Shown here in pieces: positions 38,307-48,596 of a stretch of DNA of 64,000 nt; the first letter of the stretch is position 1, and each line of letters begins with the position of its first letter. A program made the position numbers and the translations under genes. The stretch is from the NCBI GenBank assembly GCA_012184525.1, contig WOFQ01000033.1, positions 62,001 to 126,000 of the forward strand, written 5' to 3'. This DNA comes from Xenoacremonium recifei (Eukaryota; Ascomycota; Sordariomycetes; Hypocreales; Nectriaceae). Below the pieces are notes generated by a model. That model saw only the letters and a list, made by a program, of their open reading frames with translations. It was not told the origin of the DNA and did not search any database.

Positions 38307-39510
38307 ATGGTTGCCCCAGAAGTTCACCATCTCTTTCATAACCCGATTGCCGACCACTCGTTCTCGGCTGATCACTCGACCCTGGCCGTAGCTCGAGACT
38401 CCTCGGTTGAGCTTTATGGCAAGGTCGGCAACGCTTTCAAGCTCAAGGACGAGCTCAAGGGCCATGACAAGACTGTGACGAGTGTGGACATTGCGCCCAG
38501 CAGTGGTCGAATCGTCACCTGCTCTCAAGGTCAGTCAAATACCGCTTACGACCCAAAGTACGTGGGATCCAGCTGACATCTCCGCTAGATCGCAATGGTA
38601 TCGTCTGGGAGCCTTCTCCTACAGGATACAAGCCGACCCTCGTCCTTCTCCGAATTAGCCGTGCCGCTACCTTCGTCCGCTGGTCCCCGTCCGAGACCAA
38701 GTTCGCCGTCGCTTCCGGCGACCGACTCATTGCTATCTGCTACTTCGAGGAGGAGAACGATTGGTGGGTGTCGAAGCACCTGAAGAAGCCTATCCGCAGC
38801 ACCATCACCAGTGTTGCATGGCACCCGAACTCGGTTCTTCTGGCTGCTGGATCTACCGACGCCCATGCGAGAGTCTTCTCGAGCTTCATCAAAGGTGTTG
38901 ACAAGCGCCCTGAGCCAACTGCCTGGGGTGAGAGACTGCCTTTCAACACTGTTTGTGGAGAGTTCTTGAACAACTCCGCTGGCTGGGTTCACTCCGTGTC
39001 TTTCTCACCCAGCGGTGACAGCCTCGCATTTGCTGCCCACGACAGCAGCATCACTGTTGTTTACCCCAGTGCTCCTGATCAGCCTCCCCGGGCTGTTGTC
39101 ACCATCTCCACCCAGATGCTGCCTTTCAAGAGCTTGATCTGGAGCAGCGAGGACGAAATCATTGCGGCTGGTTATGATTGTGAGGCCTTCCGCTTCCAAG
39201 GCAACGAGGGCGGCTGGCAACTTGCCGGGCCCATCGAGAGCAAGGGCCGACCTGGGCTTAGCGAGCATCGTGAGGAGTCAGCTTTGAACATGTTTAGGCA
39301 GATGGACCTGAAGGGCAAGGTCAAAGACGACACCCAGCTCAAGACGACGCACCAAAACAGCATCAGCACCGTCAGGCCCTACGATGCTTCTGGTGGCAGA
39401 GTGACTCGTTTCAGCAGTGAGTTTGAATCCTCAGAGGTTGATTTGTTTGTCACGCTAACAAAGGCGCAGCAAGCGGTGTCGACGGCCGTGTTGTTATCTG
39501 GACTCTTTAA
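38307..39510 (+). CDS. ARC40: Arp2/3 complex subunit 1 (ARPC1, p40/41)
   Basis: WD40 subunit of the Arp2/3 complex that nucleates branched actin at endocytic sites and hyphal tips. Exons 38307-38529, 38589-39416 and 39470-39510 give 363 residues, the usual length. WD repeats are visible throughout: GHDKTVTSVDIAPSSGRIVT, DRNGIVWEPS, RAATFVRWSPSETKFAVASG, ITSVAWHPNSVLLAAGSTDA, WVHSVSFSPSGDSLAFAAHD. After the last long exon the insert HQNSISTVRPYD leads into the short final exon TSGVDGRVVIWTL, which completes the last blade. The start sits in CACCATGG. Confidence 0.95.
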
Positions 39511-39738
39511 GGTGCTTTCTAACAAAGATGGTGATGGACGAGAAACGAGTATTGCATCAGTGATGATCTTCATTGTCTTGCAATGCAGTATGGATTCTTT
39601 ATGTACACCATTTCTTGTCGATAGAAGCCTAGAGCGCTTAGTTCATATCATGAATACAAAAATCCATCTCGCATCTGATGAAATTTTGCCCTTCGCTCCG
39701 TGCAACGAGAAACCAGATTTTCTATCTCTCGACTCACA

Positions 39739-40530
39739 ATGTCTGATTCTAGGTCTGAACAACCTTCATCGCCAAGCTCATTCCTGTATCAAAGGCCCCG
39801 AGTTGAGTTGATAAACGTCACGATGTCCGACCGACAGCAACAACAGGGGACTTGGAACTTTGAGGAGGTATGGAACCATCTTGGGGCCCAAGGAAGCGAG
39901 GCTCAACTTGATTCGGGAGCACCAACTTACGAGCCCGTTGCCGAGGTCCGGACGTATCGACAGTCAATGTCGGTCGTGGAAAACGAAGAGCCCCAGGAGA
40001 CTACAATTACTGGAATCCACATCTCAACTTGGCCTTTTGCATCGAACGTTCACAACGTCTGTCTTGAGGCGACTCAGGAGTATATTCGAGACTTTCGGCG
40101 AAACATCGAGCTCCGACGTACGTCAACCCAACTGGAAGACGATCCCTCGATGCGTTTGGATATGGGATTTGGCACTTCCGAGGCTTCGCAGGCCCTCCTT
40201 GCATCACCTTGCGAAACAATCTATCGCGAATCACAACCGACGGACTCGCTGAAGAACAACATCGGCATGGTATGCACGATCTTCTGGGCTCAGGGACGAG
40301 CTTTGCAGATGCTATGCCCGACTTCGGAAGCAGCAGCGGCGTATGATATGAGGTGTCTTATTGATGCCTCGGATCGCGTTGTGGAAGGGCTCGAGCAGAT
40401 GGAGGACGGAACGGGGACGAAGGCGAAGGAGATATTGGAGGCTGGAATGAAGCTTTGCCACTGTCTTGGGAAGCTGGAGAAGCAGGACGTTGTGCGTCGG
40501 TTGGGGAATCTGTACATTGGGAACATATGA
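39739..40530 (+). CDS. Unknown protein, single exon
   Basis: 263 residues from ATG 39739 (a second in-frame ATG is at 39823; codons before 39739 start with GTG only). The N-terminal third is polar with a short QQQQ run. The C-terminal part is helical-looking and well ordered, with Leu/Ala-rich stretches (NNIGMVCTIFWAQGRALQML, DASDRVVEGLEQMEDG, AGMKLCHCLGKLEKQDVV). No signal peptide, membrane segment or known motif. It follows ARPC1 on the same strand by 228 bases. I do not recognise the family. Length and composition support it as real. Confidence 0.6.
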   Translation: MSDSRSEQPSSPSSFLYQRPRVELINVTMSDRQQQQGTWNFEEVWNHLGAQGSEAQLDSGAPTYEPVAEVRTYRQSMSVVENEEPQETTITGIHISTWPFASNVHNVCLEATQEYIRDFRRNIELRRTSTQLEDDPSMRLDMGFGTSEASQALLASPCETIYRESQPTDSLKNNIGMVCTIFWAQGRALQMLCPTSEAAAAYDMRCLIDASDRVVEGLEQMEDGTGTKAKEILEAGMKLCHCLGKLEKQDVVRRLGNLYIGNI

Positions 40531-40658
40531 GGGAATGGTCATGACGATGATGAAGTGTATGTACTTCACTGGACTTTAGGGGTCGGACAACTAGATTGTT
40601 TTACTTTTGTTGGTAGCTATAGACTACTTTTAGCTAGACCTGGACGAATCTTTAATTT

Positions 40659-41387
40659 TCAGGGGAGAGCAATAGCCTCGATCTCGACGTCAACGTCCTT
40701 GGGGAGCGTCTTGACAGCGACGCAGCTTCGGGAGGGCTTGTGGGAGAACCACTTCTCGTACTCGGCATTCATGGGCTAGGGTTGCTTATTAGTTGAATGG
40801 ATCTATGGTGACTTGGACTGAGTACGTACGCCGAAGTGAGCCATGTCGGAAAGGAAGATGGTGACCTTGACGACCTTGGAGATGCTGGAACCAGCCTCCT
40901 TGAGAACAGCCTCGAGGTTCTTGCAGCACTGCTCCGTCTTCTCGCCGATGGTGCCCTCAAGGAGCTGGCCCTCGGGAGTGAGAGGGATCTGGCCGGAGCA
41001 GTAGATGGCAGTGGGGGTCTTGACAGCCTGGGACTATACGGAGAAGAGTGAGTAAGTAAGTAGCCGAGAGTGAATTAGAGCACTGGGAGGACGCACGTAG
41101 GGGCCAACAGCTACGTTTGTGTGTTAGTCATTGACACAATCCAGTGAAAGGCTCAACTTACGGGCCGGGGCGTTCTTGGTGAAGACGATGGTCTGGTCGG
41201 CCATTGTGGATTTTTGTCTAGAAAGAGGGAGACGATGAGTAAGGCTGGATTCAAGAGCGGCAGAGGGCCGGAGCGAGGATGAAGCGGTGATGATGCTGGC
41301 CCTGAGGAGGGGGATGCGGGGAGCAGCAGCAGTAGTGGCAGAAGCAGCAACAGCAGCAAAGCGAGACAGCGATTGAGTCGCCAACAT
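40659..41387 (-). CDS. RidA/YjgF/Hmf1-Mmf1 family imine deaminase
   Basis: Hydrolyses reactive enamine/imine intermediates made by PLP enzymes. Exons 41387-41162, 41110-41097, 41033-40830 and 40775-40659. From ATG 41387 the product is 186 residues with an Arg/Ser/Ala-rich N-terminus resembling a mitochondrial presequence. From the internal ATG 41204 (MADQTIVFTKNAPA) it is 125 residues, the normal RidA length. Exon 2 is only 14 bases but is needed to rebuild the family motif APVGPYSQAVKT. Other landmarks: AIYCSGQIPLTPEGQL and SRSCVAVKTLPKDVDVEIEA, containing the substrate-binding Arg. The first ATG lies inside a possible splice donor (CAG|GTATGT), so a spliced leader could yield the short cytosolic form. 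Confidence 0.93.
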
Positions 41388-42585
41388 ACCTGGAGGACGG
41401 AGTAAGTGTCTGGTTTCTGGGTTGGTAATGCGTTAGGAACAAACTGACTGCGGTCTGGCGATAATTGAGCGAATGGAAGTCGGTGGAAATAGCTCTGCTT
41501 TAACTGCTCCGTGGATCGGCTCACTAACTGGAGGAGCGGTGCTGGATGATGTGTCAAGCCCCGCTAATAACGCCCTCTGGGCGACGGTTGACAGTTATAA
41601 GGCGCGAGGGATTGCTGTTAGCACGGACTTTGGGCTCCGAACGGACTCTATCAAGGTGACGGCGGAGGCCAGTTTAGGGTCCGGGATAAGAATGTCTGAT
41701 AGTGTGGACGGTAAGGTAATCAATCGGGTTCCTGGTCTGCCATTGATGCATTTATCAATATCCGTAAAACGGTTCAACTACCCCAGACAAGCACCTTTCG
41801 GGTTGAATTCATTTTGTTCATAGAGCCTCTGGTCTCACTCATCCTGTTTGTCTTGTCCTCAGTGCCCATGACCAGCCCCGATGTGTTCACAAAATTCACA
41901 TGGTTTATCTCTCATAAAAGTCAAGCTACAGATACGTGTTCAACAAACAATACATCCTAATCGCGAATGAATATTCTGGTCCCGTCAATAAGGCCCTCAA
42001 TATTGATCAGCTTCAGCCCTGCCGTCATTAACCTCCCCCCCTGCCCTCCCTCAGTGGGCCATCATGATGATTCGCCTGAGCCGATCGAAAATTGTTAGCA
42101 GCAGTCCCGAGTTAGTGCCAAGTGTCCAAAAAAAGCACGAGTGAACCCCCTGCGTCGTCAGTCTAGGGAGCTCGATTGGCACGCTGTCCTTCACAGCTTC
42201 GACGAGACGCGACCGCAAAGTGTCCCCTTTCTCTTTTCTTCAAGTCATCCGGAGCGCATTGTCCAGCGTCGACGCCTCCGTTTCTTCTTACCTCTCCTTC
42301 ATCTTCTTCTTGCTTTTTCTTTTTCTTTGTCCTTGAATCGAACACCGGATCTTGCGACATCTCCTTGGTAAGCTCTCCCTCTCTCTGAAGCGCGGTGCGG
42401 CTGGTCAGCTTGATATTGCCAATTGTCCACTACCGGGCGAACAGCTCCCTCCTTCCTTCCTCGTCCATCTCCCACGACGTCAGCAGGCCATTGACTCAGC
42501 TTCCCTGCTTCCCCCCCTCAAGATTTCTTGCTCTGACTCTTCAATATCATAGCTCTTCTACTGCGCCCGCAGCGTCACGTCCATC
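41388..42585. other. Divergent promoter of RidA and PMT1
   Basis: 1.2 kb. The right 400 bases are strongly CT-rich (runs of CTT and CCTT), a usual fungal leader for a highly expressed gene such as PMT1. No gene is seen. Confidence 0.6.
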
Positions 42586-45029
42586 ATGGCCCGCAACTCC
42601 TCGGCGCAGGGCAGCCTGCGGCAGAGGAATGTGGCCTCGAAGGAAGTCGCTGACCCGACCTCCTTCGCGCCCGAGGCTGAGCTCGATAAGCTGGCCAAGG
42701 CTGCCTCGCAACGAGCCACCATCGAGAACGAGCGCGATTACAAGCTGGCTCTGGTTGTCATCACCGCCCTGGCCTTTGTCACTCGGTTCTGGGGCATCAG
42801 CCATCCCAACGAAGTCGTCTTTGATGAAGTGCACTTTGGAAAGGTATCTATGGCACTCTATTGCTCATGGCCAGTTCGACCGGACAACAGACTAACACCA
42901 TGACTTCTTTCTAGTTCGCCTCCTACTACCTCGAGCGAACCTACTTCTTCGATGTTCACCCCCCCTTCGGCAAACTCCTCTTCGCCTTTATGGGATGGCT
43001 AGTTGGATATGATGGCCACTTCCACTTCGAGAACATCGGCGACTCTTACATTGCGAACAAGGTCCCTTACGTCGCTTTCCGCGCCCTGCCCGCTATTCTC
43101 GGTGCTCTGACCGTCTCCGTCACCTACCTGATCATGTGGGAATCTGGGTACAGTCTCCCGGCTTGCATCCTCGCTGCCGGCCTGGTCCTCTTTGACAATG
43201 CCCACATTGGCCAGACGCGACTGATCCTGCTGGATGCGACCCTGGTCTTTGCCATGGCCTGCAGTCTGCTTTGCTACATCAAGTGGTACAAGCTTCGACA
43301 CGATCCCTTCTCCCGCAAGTGGTGGAAGTGGCTGATCCTCACCGGTTTCGCCCTCTCTTGCGACATCTCGACCAAGTACGTGGGAACCTTTGCGTTCGTC
43401 GCCATCGGATCTGCCGTGATTATCGATCTCTGGGATCTGCTCGACATAAAGCGTCTCGGCGGGGCTATCAGCCTGCCAGAGTTTGGCAAGCACTTCGCAG
43501 CTCGCGCCACGGGTCTCATCGTCCTTCCGTTCCTTTTCTACCTCTTCTGGTTCCAGGTTCACTTTGCTGTCCTGTACCGATCTGGTCCTGGCGATGACTT
43601 CATGACTCCTGAGTTCCAGGAGACACTCAGTGACAACGCCATGTTGGCCAACTCCCTCGACGTCCAGTACTATGACAACATTGTTCTGCGACACAAGGAG
43701 ACCAAGACCTACCTGCACAGCCATGAGGACCGTTACCCTCTCCGATACGATGATGGCCGAGTCTCTAGCCAGGGCCAGCAGGTTACCGGCTACCCTTACA
43801 ACGACACCAACAACTACTGGCAGATCCTCCCCATGGTTGATGACCAGAAGATGGGCCGCAATGTCAAAAACCACGATCTCGTGCGCTTGAGACACATCGT
43901 CACCGACATGGTTCTTCTCTCTCACGATGTTGCTTCTCCCTACTACCCCACGAACCAGGAGTTCACCGCTGTCCCGGTTGAGGAGGCGCTTGGCCCCCGC
44001 GCGAACGACACGCTCTTCGAAATCCGAATTGAGCATGGCAAGATCGGCCAGGACTTCAAGTCTGTCGCCAGCCACTTCAAGCTCATTCACAACCCTAGCA
44101 AGGTAGCAATGTGGACTCATACCAAGCCGCTGCCTGACTGGGGTTACCGCCAGCAGGAGATCAACGGAAACAAGCAGATCGCCCCTAGCTCCAATGTCTG
44201 GATCGTTGAGGATATCCCCTCTGTGCCTCTGGATGACAAGCGACGCCAGAAGCCCGAGCGCAAGGTGAAGTCGCTGCCCTTCCTCCAGAAGTGGTTTGAG
44301 CTTCAGCGAGCCATGTTCTACCACAACAACAAGCTCACCAGCAGCCACCCCTATGCCAGCCAGCCCTACCAGTGGCCCTTCCTGCTCCGGGGTGTGAGCT
44401 TCTGGACGCAGAACGATACCCGCCAGCAGATCTACTTCCTCGGAAACCCAGTTGGCTGGTGGATTGCTAGCAGTCTGTTGGCCGTGTATGCGGGCATCAT
44501 TGGCGCCGACCAGATATCTCTGCGTCGTGGAATCGATGCTCTCGACCATCGTAAGTCACTGAATCTTGGCTGAAGGTTTCTTCAATGTTAACATGTTATA
44601 GGCACTCGATCTCGTCTCTACAACTCGACTGGCTTTTTCTTCCTTGCATGGGCGACGCACTATTTCCCTTTCTATTTGATGGGACGTCAGCTTTTCTTGC
44701 ATCATTATCTGCCAGCTCACCTCGCATCGTGCTTGGTTGCCGGAGCTCTCCTTGAGTTCATCTTCAACTCCGAGCCTGTTGACGATACCACGGTCGTTGC
44801 CAAGGCTGGTAAGAAGGTCGTGACAGGGCCCAAGCGACACGTCACGGCTCGGGAGCGCTATGCCGGCCAAAGCATGCTCGGCTCCTGGATCGCGTGTGCC
44901 GTTGTCCTCGCCCTCGTCATTGCGGGCTGGTACTTCTTCTTGCCCCTGACATATGGCTACCCTGGCCTCACCGTCGACCAAGTCCTCCAGAGGAAGTGGC
45001 TCGGCTACGACCTTCACTTCGCTAAATAA
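42586..45029 (+). CDS. PMT1: Protein O-mannosyltransferase, PMT1 subfamily (GT39)
   Basis: ER membrane enzyme that moves mannose from dolichyl-phosphate-mannose to Ser/Thr of secretory and wall proteins. Exons 42586-42843, 42915-44550 and 44602-45029 give 773 residues. The catalytic lumenal loop DEVHFGKFASYYLERTYFFD then VHPPFGKLLFAF has the Asp-Glu pair of the family, and its wording (DEVHFGKFAS..ERTYFFD) is that of PMT1 rather than PMT2 or PMT4. Multiple hydrophobic segments flank a lumenal MIR region (about residues 325-510; YLHSHEDRYP, NNYWQILPM, VRLRHIVTDMVL, FEIRIEHG). The C-terminal block FLLRGVSFWTQNDTRQQIYF then LGNPVGWW is conserved in the family. The next gene downstream is also a mannosyltransferase. 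Confidence 0.96.
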
Positions 45030-45856
45030 GCGAGTGAAGGATCTCTCGTAACTTCGAACCACTAATAGCCAGCTATGATGGAACTTTGGGAGAAGGTGGA
45101 CGTGTCCTGGCTGATATATCACGTTTGCTTCGCGGCTACTGAGTTACTGCGAGACGTCTGATGCCAGTGAGCCTCGGTGGATGTATGATAAAAACAATGA
45201 GGAAACCTTGAGTTTCAGTCCTGAGTGATATGAGGGATGAGGGACACCCGGGAAGAACAAAAAGAAACCAATTGCTTTGAATTGTGCAATGTAGGACCAT
45301 ACTACTGAACGGATAGATGTTTATTATGTATGTTGGGTATTTTCTATGACATGTTTTGCCTGAACTTGTAGAGCATCAAATCAAATCTGGGAGACTGATG
45401 TTGTGCTGAATCTAGGTACGGTATCTAAGCTTATCGATACGGGGCTTTTCAGCTGGGCCAGGGTCCGCTCCCTCCCCTATCCCCTGAAATATAGCGCTAG
45501 GATCGGCTAAGAGGCCGCCGAGCGGAGCCCCAGAACAGGCCAACAAGCCCTGAACGGGAGTGGGAATGCGGCATGATATCAATCGCAATCGGCCTCTGCT
45601 GACATGGATCCATGGCCAAGGCTCCCTGGGGCAATTTGCCAATTTGGCGTCATGATTCTGCGATTTCGACTTTGCCTGCCTGAGCCACGCATTGCCGCTT
45701 CGTAGCCGGACTCTGCAGTGTTGCACATTCTGAGACCTGTGTCTGTTGCACCTGGCAGGTCTCCATTGGAGCAGGACAAGCAGCGAGCTCCAGCTCCCCA
45801 TCTATCATGCCCCAGGCCTCCTCCTCCCCTTTCTCCTCCGCCTTCGCGCAACCACG
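45030..45856. other. Spacer between PMT1 and the GT69 gene
   Basis: 830 bases holding the PMT1 3' flank and the promoter of the next gene. A near-palindrome TATCTAAGCTTATCGATA lies at about 45421-45438. No gene is seen. Confidence 0.6.
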
Positions 45857-47208
45857 ATGAGGCTCTCCCCCGGCCGACGGCTGTACCTTCGGCGTCTCGC
45901 CCGGTCGCGAGCTCCGAAGATCCTCCTTTTCCTCCTCGTCCTGATCAACCTGCTCGACGCGCTGCGCATCCACGCCAACATCGCGAGCGGCGACCTCGCG
46001 CGGACGTCACCCCCGCCACCGCCCGCGGGCGAGCGCATCTACATTGCGAGCATGCACTGGAATAACGGCAAGGTGCTGCGCAGCCACTGGAATGCGGCGG
46101 TGCTGCAGCTGACGGATGTGCTGGGGCCCAAGAACGTGTTTGTGAGCGTGTACGAGAGCGGCAGCTGGGATGATAGCAAGGAGGTGCTCAAGGAGCTGGA
46201 TCTGGAGCTGGCGAGGAGGGGCGTGGCGAGGCACGTTGAGGTCTCGGATGTGACGCACCACGACGAGATTGCGAATGGCGACCAGGGCGAGGAGGGCTGG
46301 ATCGAGACGGCGAGGGGGAAGAAGGAGTTGCGACGGATCCCGTATCTGGCGAAGCTGCGGAACAAGACGCTGCGGGACCTGTTCCTGTTGAAAGAGAAGG
46401 GGATTACCTTTGATAAGGTGCTGTTCTTGAACGATGTGATATTTACGGTACGATTGCCGCTCTGGGAGTCACCTAGGAGATTGTGTTGTGCTGACCTCTG
46501 TGAAGACTGAAGATGTCCTGACGTTGATGGACACCAATGGGGGCGAATACGCTGCGGCATGCTCTCTCGACTTTTCAAAACCTCCGCTTTACTACGACAC
46601 CTTTGCCCTCAGAGATACCCAGGGCCAGCCGCACGTCATGCAGACCTGGCCCTACTTCTACTCGAGCGTCTCTCGCAACGCCCTAGTCAATCATATGGAC
46701 GCTGTGCCTGTCACGAGCTGCTGGAACGGCATCGGTGAGTCTTTGCGCTTTCACCCCCTCTATAAGATCAAAACTAACACGGAATTCAGTCATAATGCCC
46801 GCCGAGCCCTTCACGTCCTCCTCGCAGCTCCGATTCCGCGCCGTGCCCGACTCGCTCGCCCGCCACCACCTCGAGGGCTCCGAATGCTGCCTCATCCACG
46901 CCGACAACCCGCTCTCCAAGACCCGCGGCGTCTTCCTCAACCCGCGCGTGCGCGTGGGCTACAACGAGGACGCATATCACGCCACACATCCGACCCGCGG
47001 CACCTGGCTGTCGACCTGGGACATCTTCTCGGGGCTGTGGCGCAACCGACTCCGGCGGTGGACAACGTTCAGCTTCGAGGGATGGGTGGTACGGCGACGG
47101 GTGGCGCAGTGGGAGAGGGAGGATCTGGGCAATAATCGCGAGCCAGGGGAGTTTTGCTTGATCAACGAGATGCAGGTCTTGGTGGACAATGGGTGGGCGC
47201 ATGTATGA
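45857..47208 (+). CDS. CAP59/CMT1-type alpha-1,3-mannosyltransferase (GT69)
   Basis: Golgi type II glycosyltransferase of the family founded by Cryptococcus Cmt1/Cap59, which adds alpha-1,3-mannose to glycans. Exons 45857-46447, 46506-46734 and 46790-47208 give 412 residues. A basic N-terminus and one anchor (KILLFLLVLINLLDALRI) precede the catalytic domain. Family landmarks in order: RIYIASMHWNNGKVLRSHWN, LGPKNVFVSVYESGSWDDSK, KKELRRIPYLAKLRN, FDKVLFLNDVIFTTEDVLTL (across intron 1), YAAACSLDFSKPPLYYDTFA, ALRDTQGQPHVMQTWPYF, VPVTSCWNGIV (across intron 2) and HLEGSECCLIHADNPLS. The donor substrate is known for the founder members only; here it is inferred. Confidence 0.93.
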
Positions 47209-47882
47209 GTATCGAAATGGGCTAGAAAGACTGGCTTTATTCTGGAGGGAGAGGAGGAAAGGGAACCAAAAGTGTCATGATACCCGGAAAATGTGTACAT
47301 ATAGAAAGTGGCAGCAACAAAATGGGAATGGCGAAGATTGTATTTTGAAGAGAGCAATTTGGTCCTGCAATGGTTCTCTGCGATACAGCTCGGGCAAGGT
47401 CGAATTTCTTGCCTTGCCATTCACTAGGTATCCAAAACGGCGCGAGATGTCTTCTAGTATCTGGTGTTCCTAAGGAATACCTTCCATTGTATTTTTGTTT
47501 GTTCGTAAATCAGATCCAAAAGGCCGTTTGTTCGCTTGACCCAACCGTTACCCCTGAAGCCGAAATGCGTGTTATAAGCAGGCCTCTAGCCCATTACCGC
47601 AACATTCACACGTATGAAAGCAAATAACACGCAGCGAACAGTTTGTACATGCATAAAAGTCTGGCGGCGAGACAGGCGGCCCGTGTTCTTTCAAGCGTAG
47701 TATGTTGAGGCTTTGTTCACAGTGAGTGTTTGGCCGTTCACCACGTATGATCTGCAGAACAAGGCAACGTTCTATAACACTCCCAGCACTCCAGCTCAAG
47801 AAGCAGATTTATAATGTAGAAGGGAATCAATTTTCCCTATTCTCCAGCTAAAACCCCTAGAAACTCTTAACTGATCGAAATC
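47209..47882. other. Spacer downstream of the GT69 gene
   Basis: 670 bases of 3' flank and promoter. No gene is seen. Confidence 0.6.
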
Positions 47883-48596
47883 ATGTGTCAAGTCACTTTG
47901 GTCCGGTATCGCTGCGGCCACATTTGCGTCTCTAAGCGAGTCGAATGCCCGGACCGCCGCAAGACCAACAACAATGCATCCCTTCTCAGCTGGATCATCG
48001 CCTCCATATGTGGCACCACTTACAAGAACTGCAAGACCAGAACGTTTGAGAAACACGTCCGCCGGCGCTGCCGCGACTGCGTCGAGGAACGACACGCCCC
48101 TGGCAATCATCATCACCGCAGACCGAGCAACCGTAACAAACACCATCGAACAACGCAGACGCTTCGCGAGGAGCAGCGCCGCCGCGACGCATCCGGCACG
48201 CGCGGCTACAGCCCCATCGATGCGGCCGTGAATGAAGCTTCGGGTATAGACTGGGAGCGACGGATGCGCAATACCCAAGGCATCTGGACGCCAGTGCAGC
48301 CTGGACAGTACCATCACGATAACCAACAACAGCAGCAGCGTAGCTTCTCGGACGCGGCCTACCGGGAATATTGGAATGACCGTACCGGGCATCCTCGACA
48401 GCCGTCGCCTCACCAGACGGGGCCGAGTTGGGCGGCGCCGCAGCCTTTGACTAGACAGCCTACTCGTCGGGTTGTTACTGACTTGGGCCAGCCGCGGCCG
48501 GTGTCGCCTCTGAGTGATGTTGATAGTACTAACGGCCGTGGGTATCTACATGTTGACGTTCCGGAGTATGATGAGTATGCGCACATCAAGATCTAG
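47883..48596 (+). CDS. Small Cys/His-rich fungal protein of unknown function
   Basis: 237 residues, one exon, from ATG 47883. The N-terminal 75 residues are Cys-rich with paired spacing that could bind zinc (MCQVTLVRYRCGHICVSKRV, ECPDRR, ICGTTYKNC, HVRRRCRDCVEERH). The rest is polar, Arg/Gln/Pro-rich and probably disordered, with a short QQQQQ run and an acidic end (VDVPEYDEYAHIKI). No signal peptide is seen. I do not recognise a named family. The Cys/His pattern argues for a real, nuclear or cytosolic protein. Confidence 0.72.
   Translation: MCQVTLVRYRCGHICVSKRVECPDRRKTNNNASLLSWIIASICGTTYKNCKTRTFEKHVRRRCRDCVEERHAPGNHHHRRPSNRNKHHRTTQTLREEQRRRDASGTRGYSPIDAAVNEASGIDWERRMRNTQGIWTPVQPGQYHHDNQQQQQRSFSDAAYREYWNDRTGHPRQPSPHQTGPSWAAPQPLTRQPTRRVVTDLGQPRPVSPLSDVDSTNGRGYLHVDVPEYDEYAHIKI

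Noticed and set aside
42999..44549. 516-codon antisense frame over PMT1
   Set aside because: Shadow of strong codon bias in a clear PMT1 gene; no family resemblance.
45412..45445. Polylinker-like string with HindIII and ClaI sites (AAGCTTATCGATA)
   Set aside because: Only 13 bases match a vector-like order and the flanks look genomic; not enough to call contamination.
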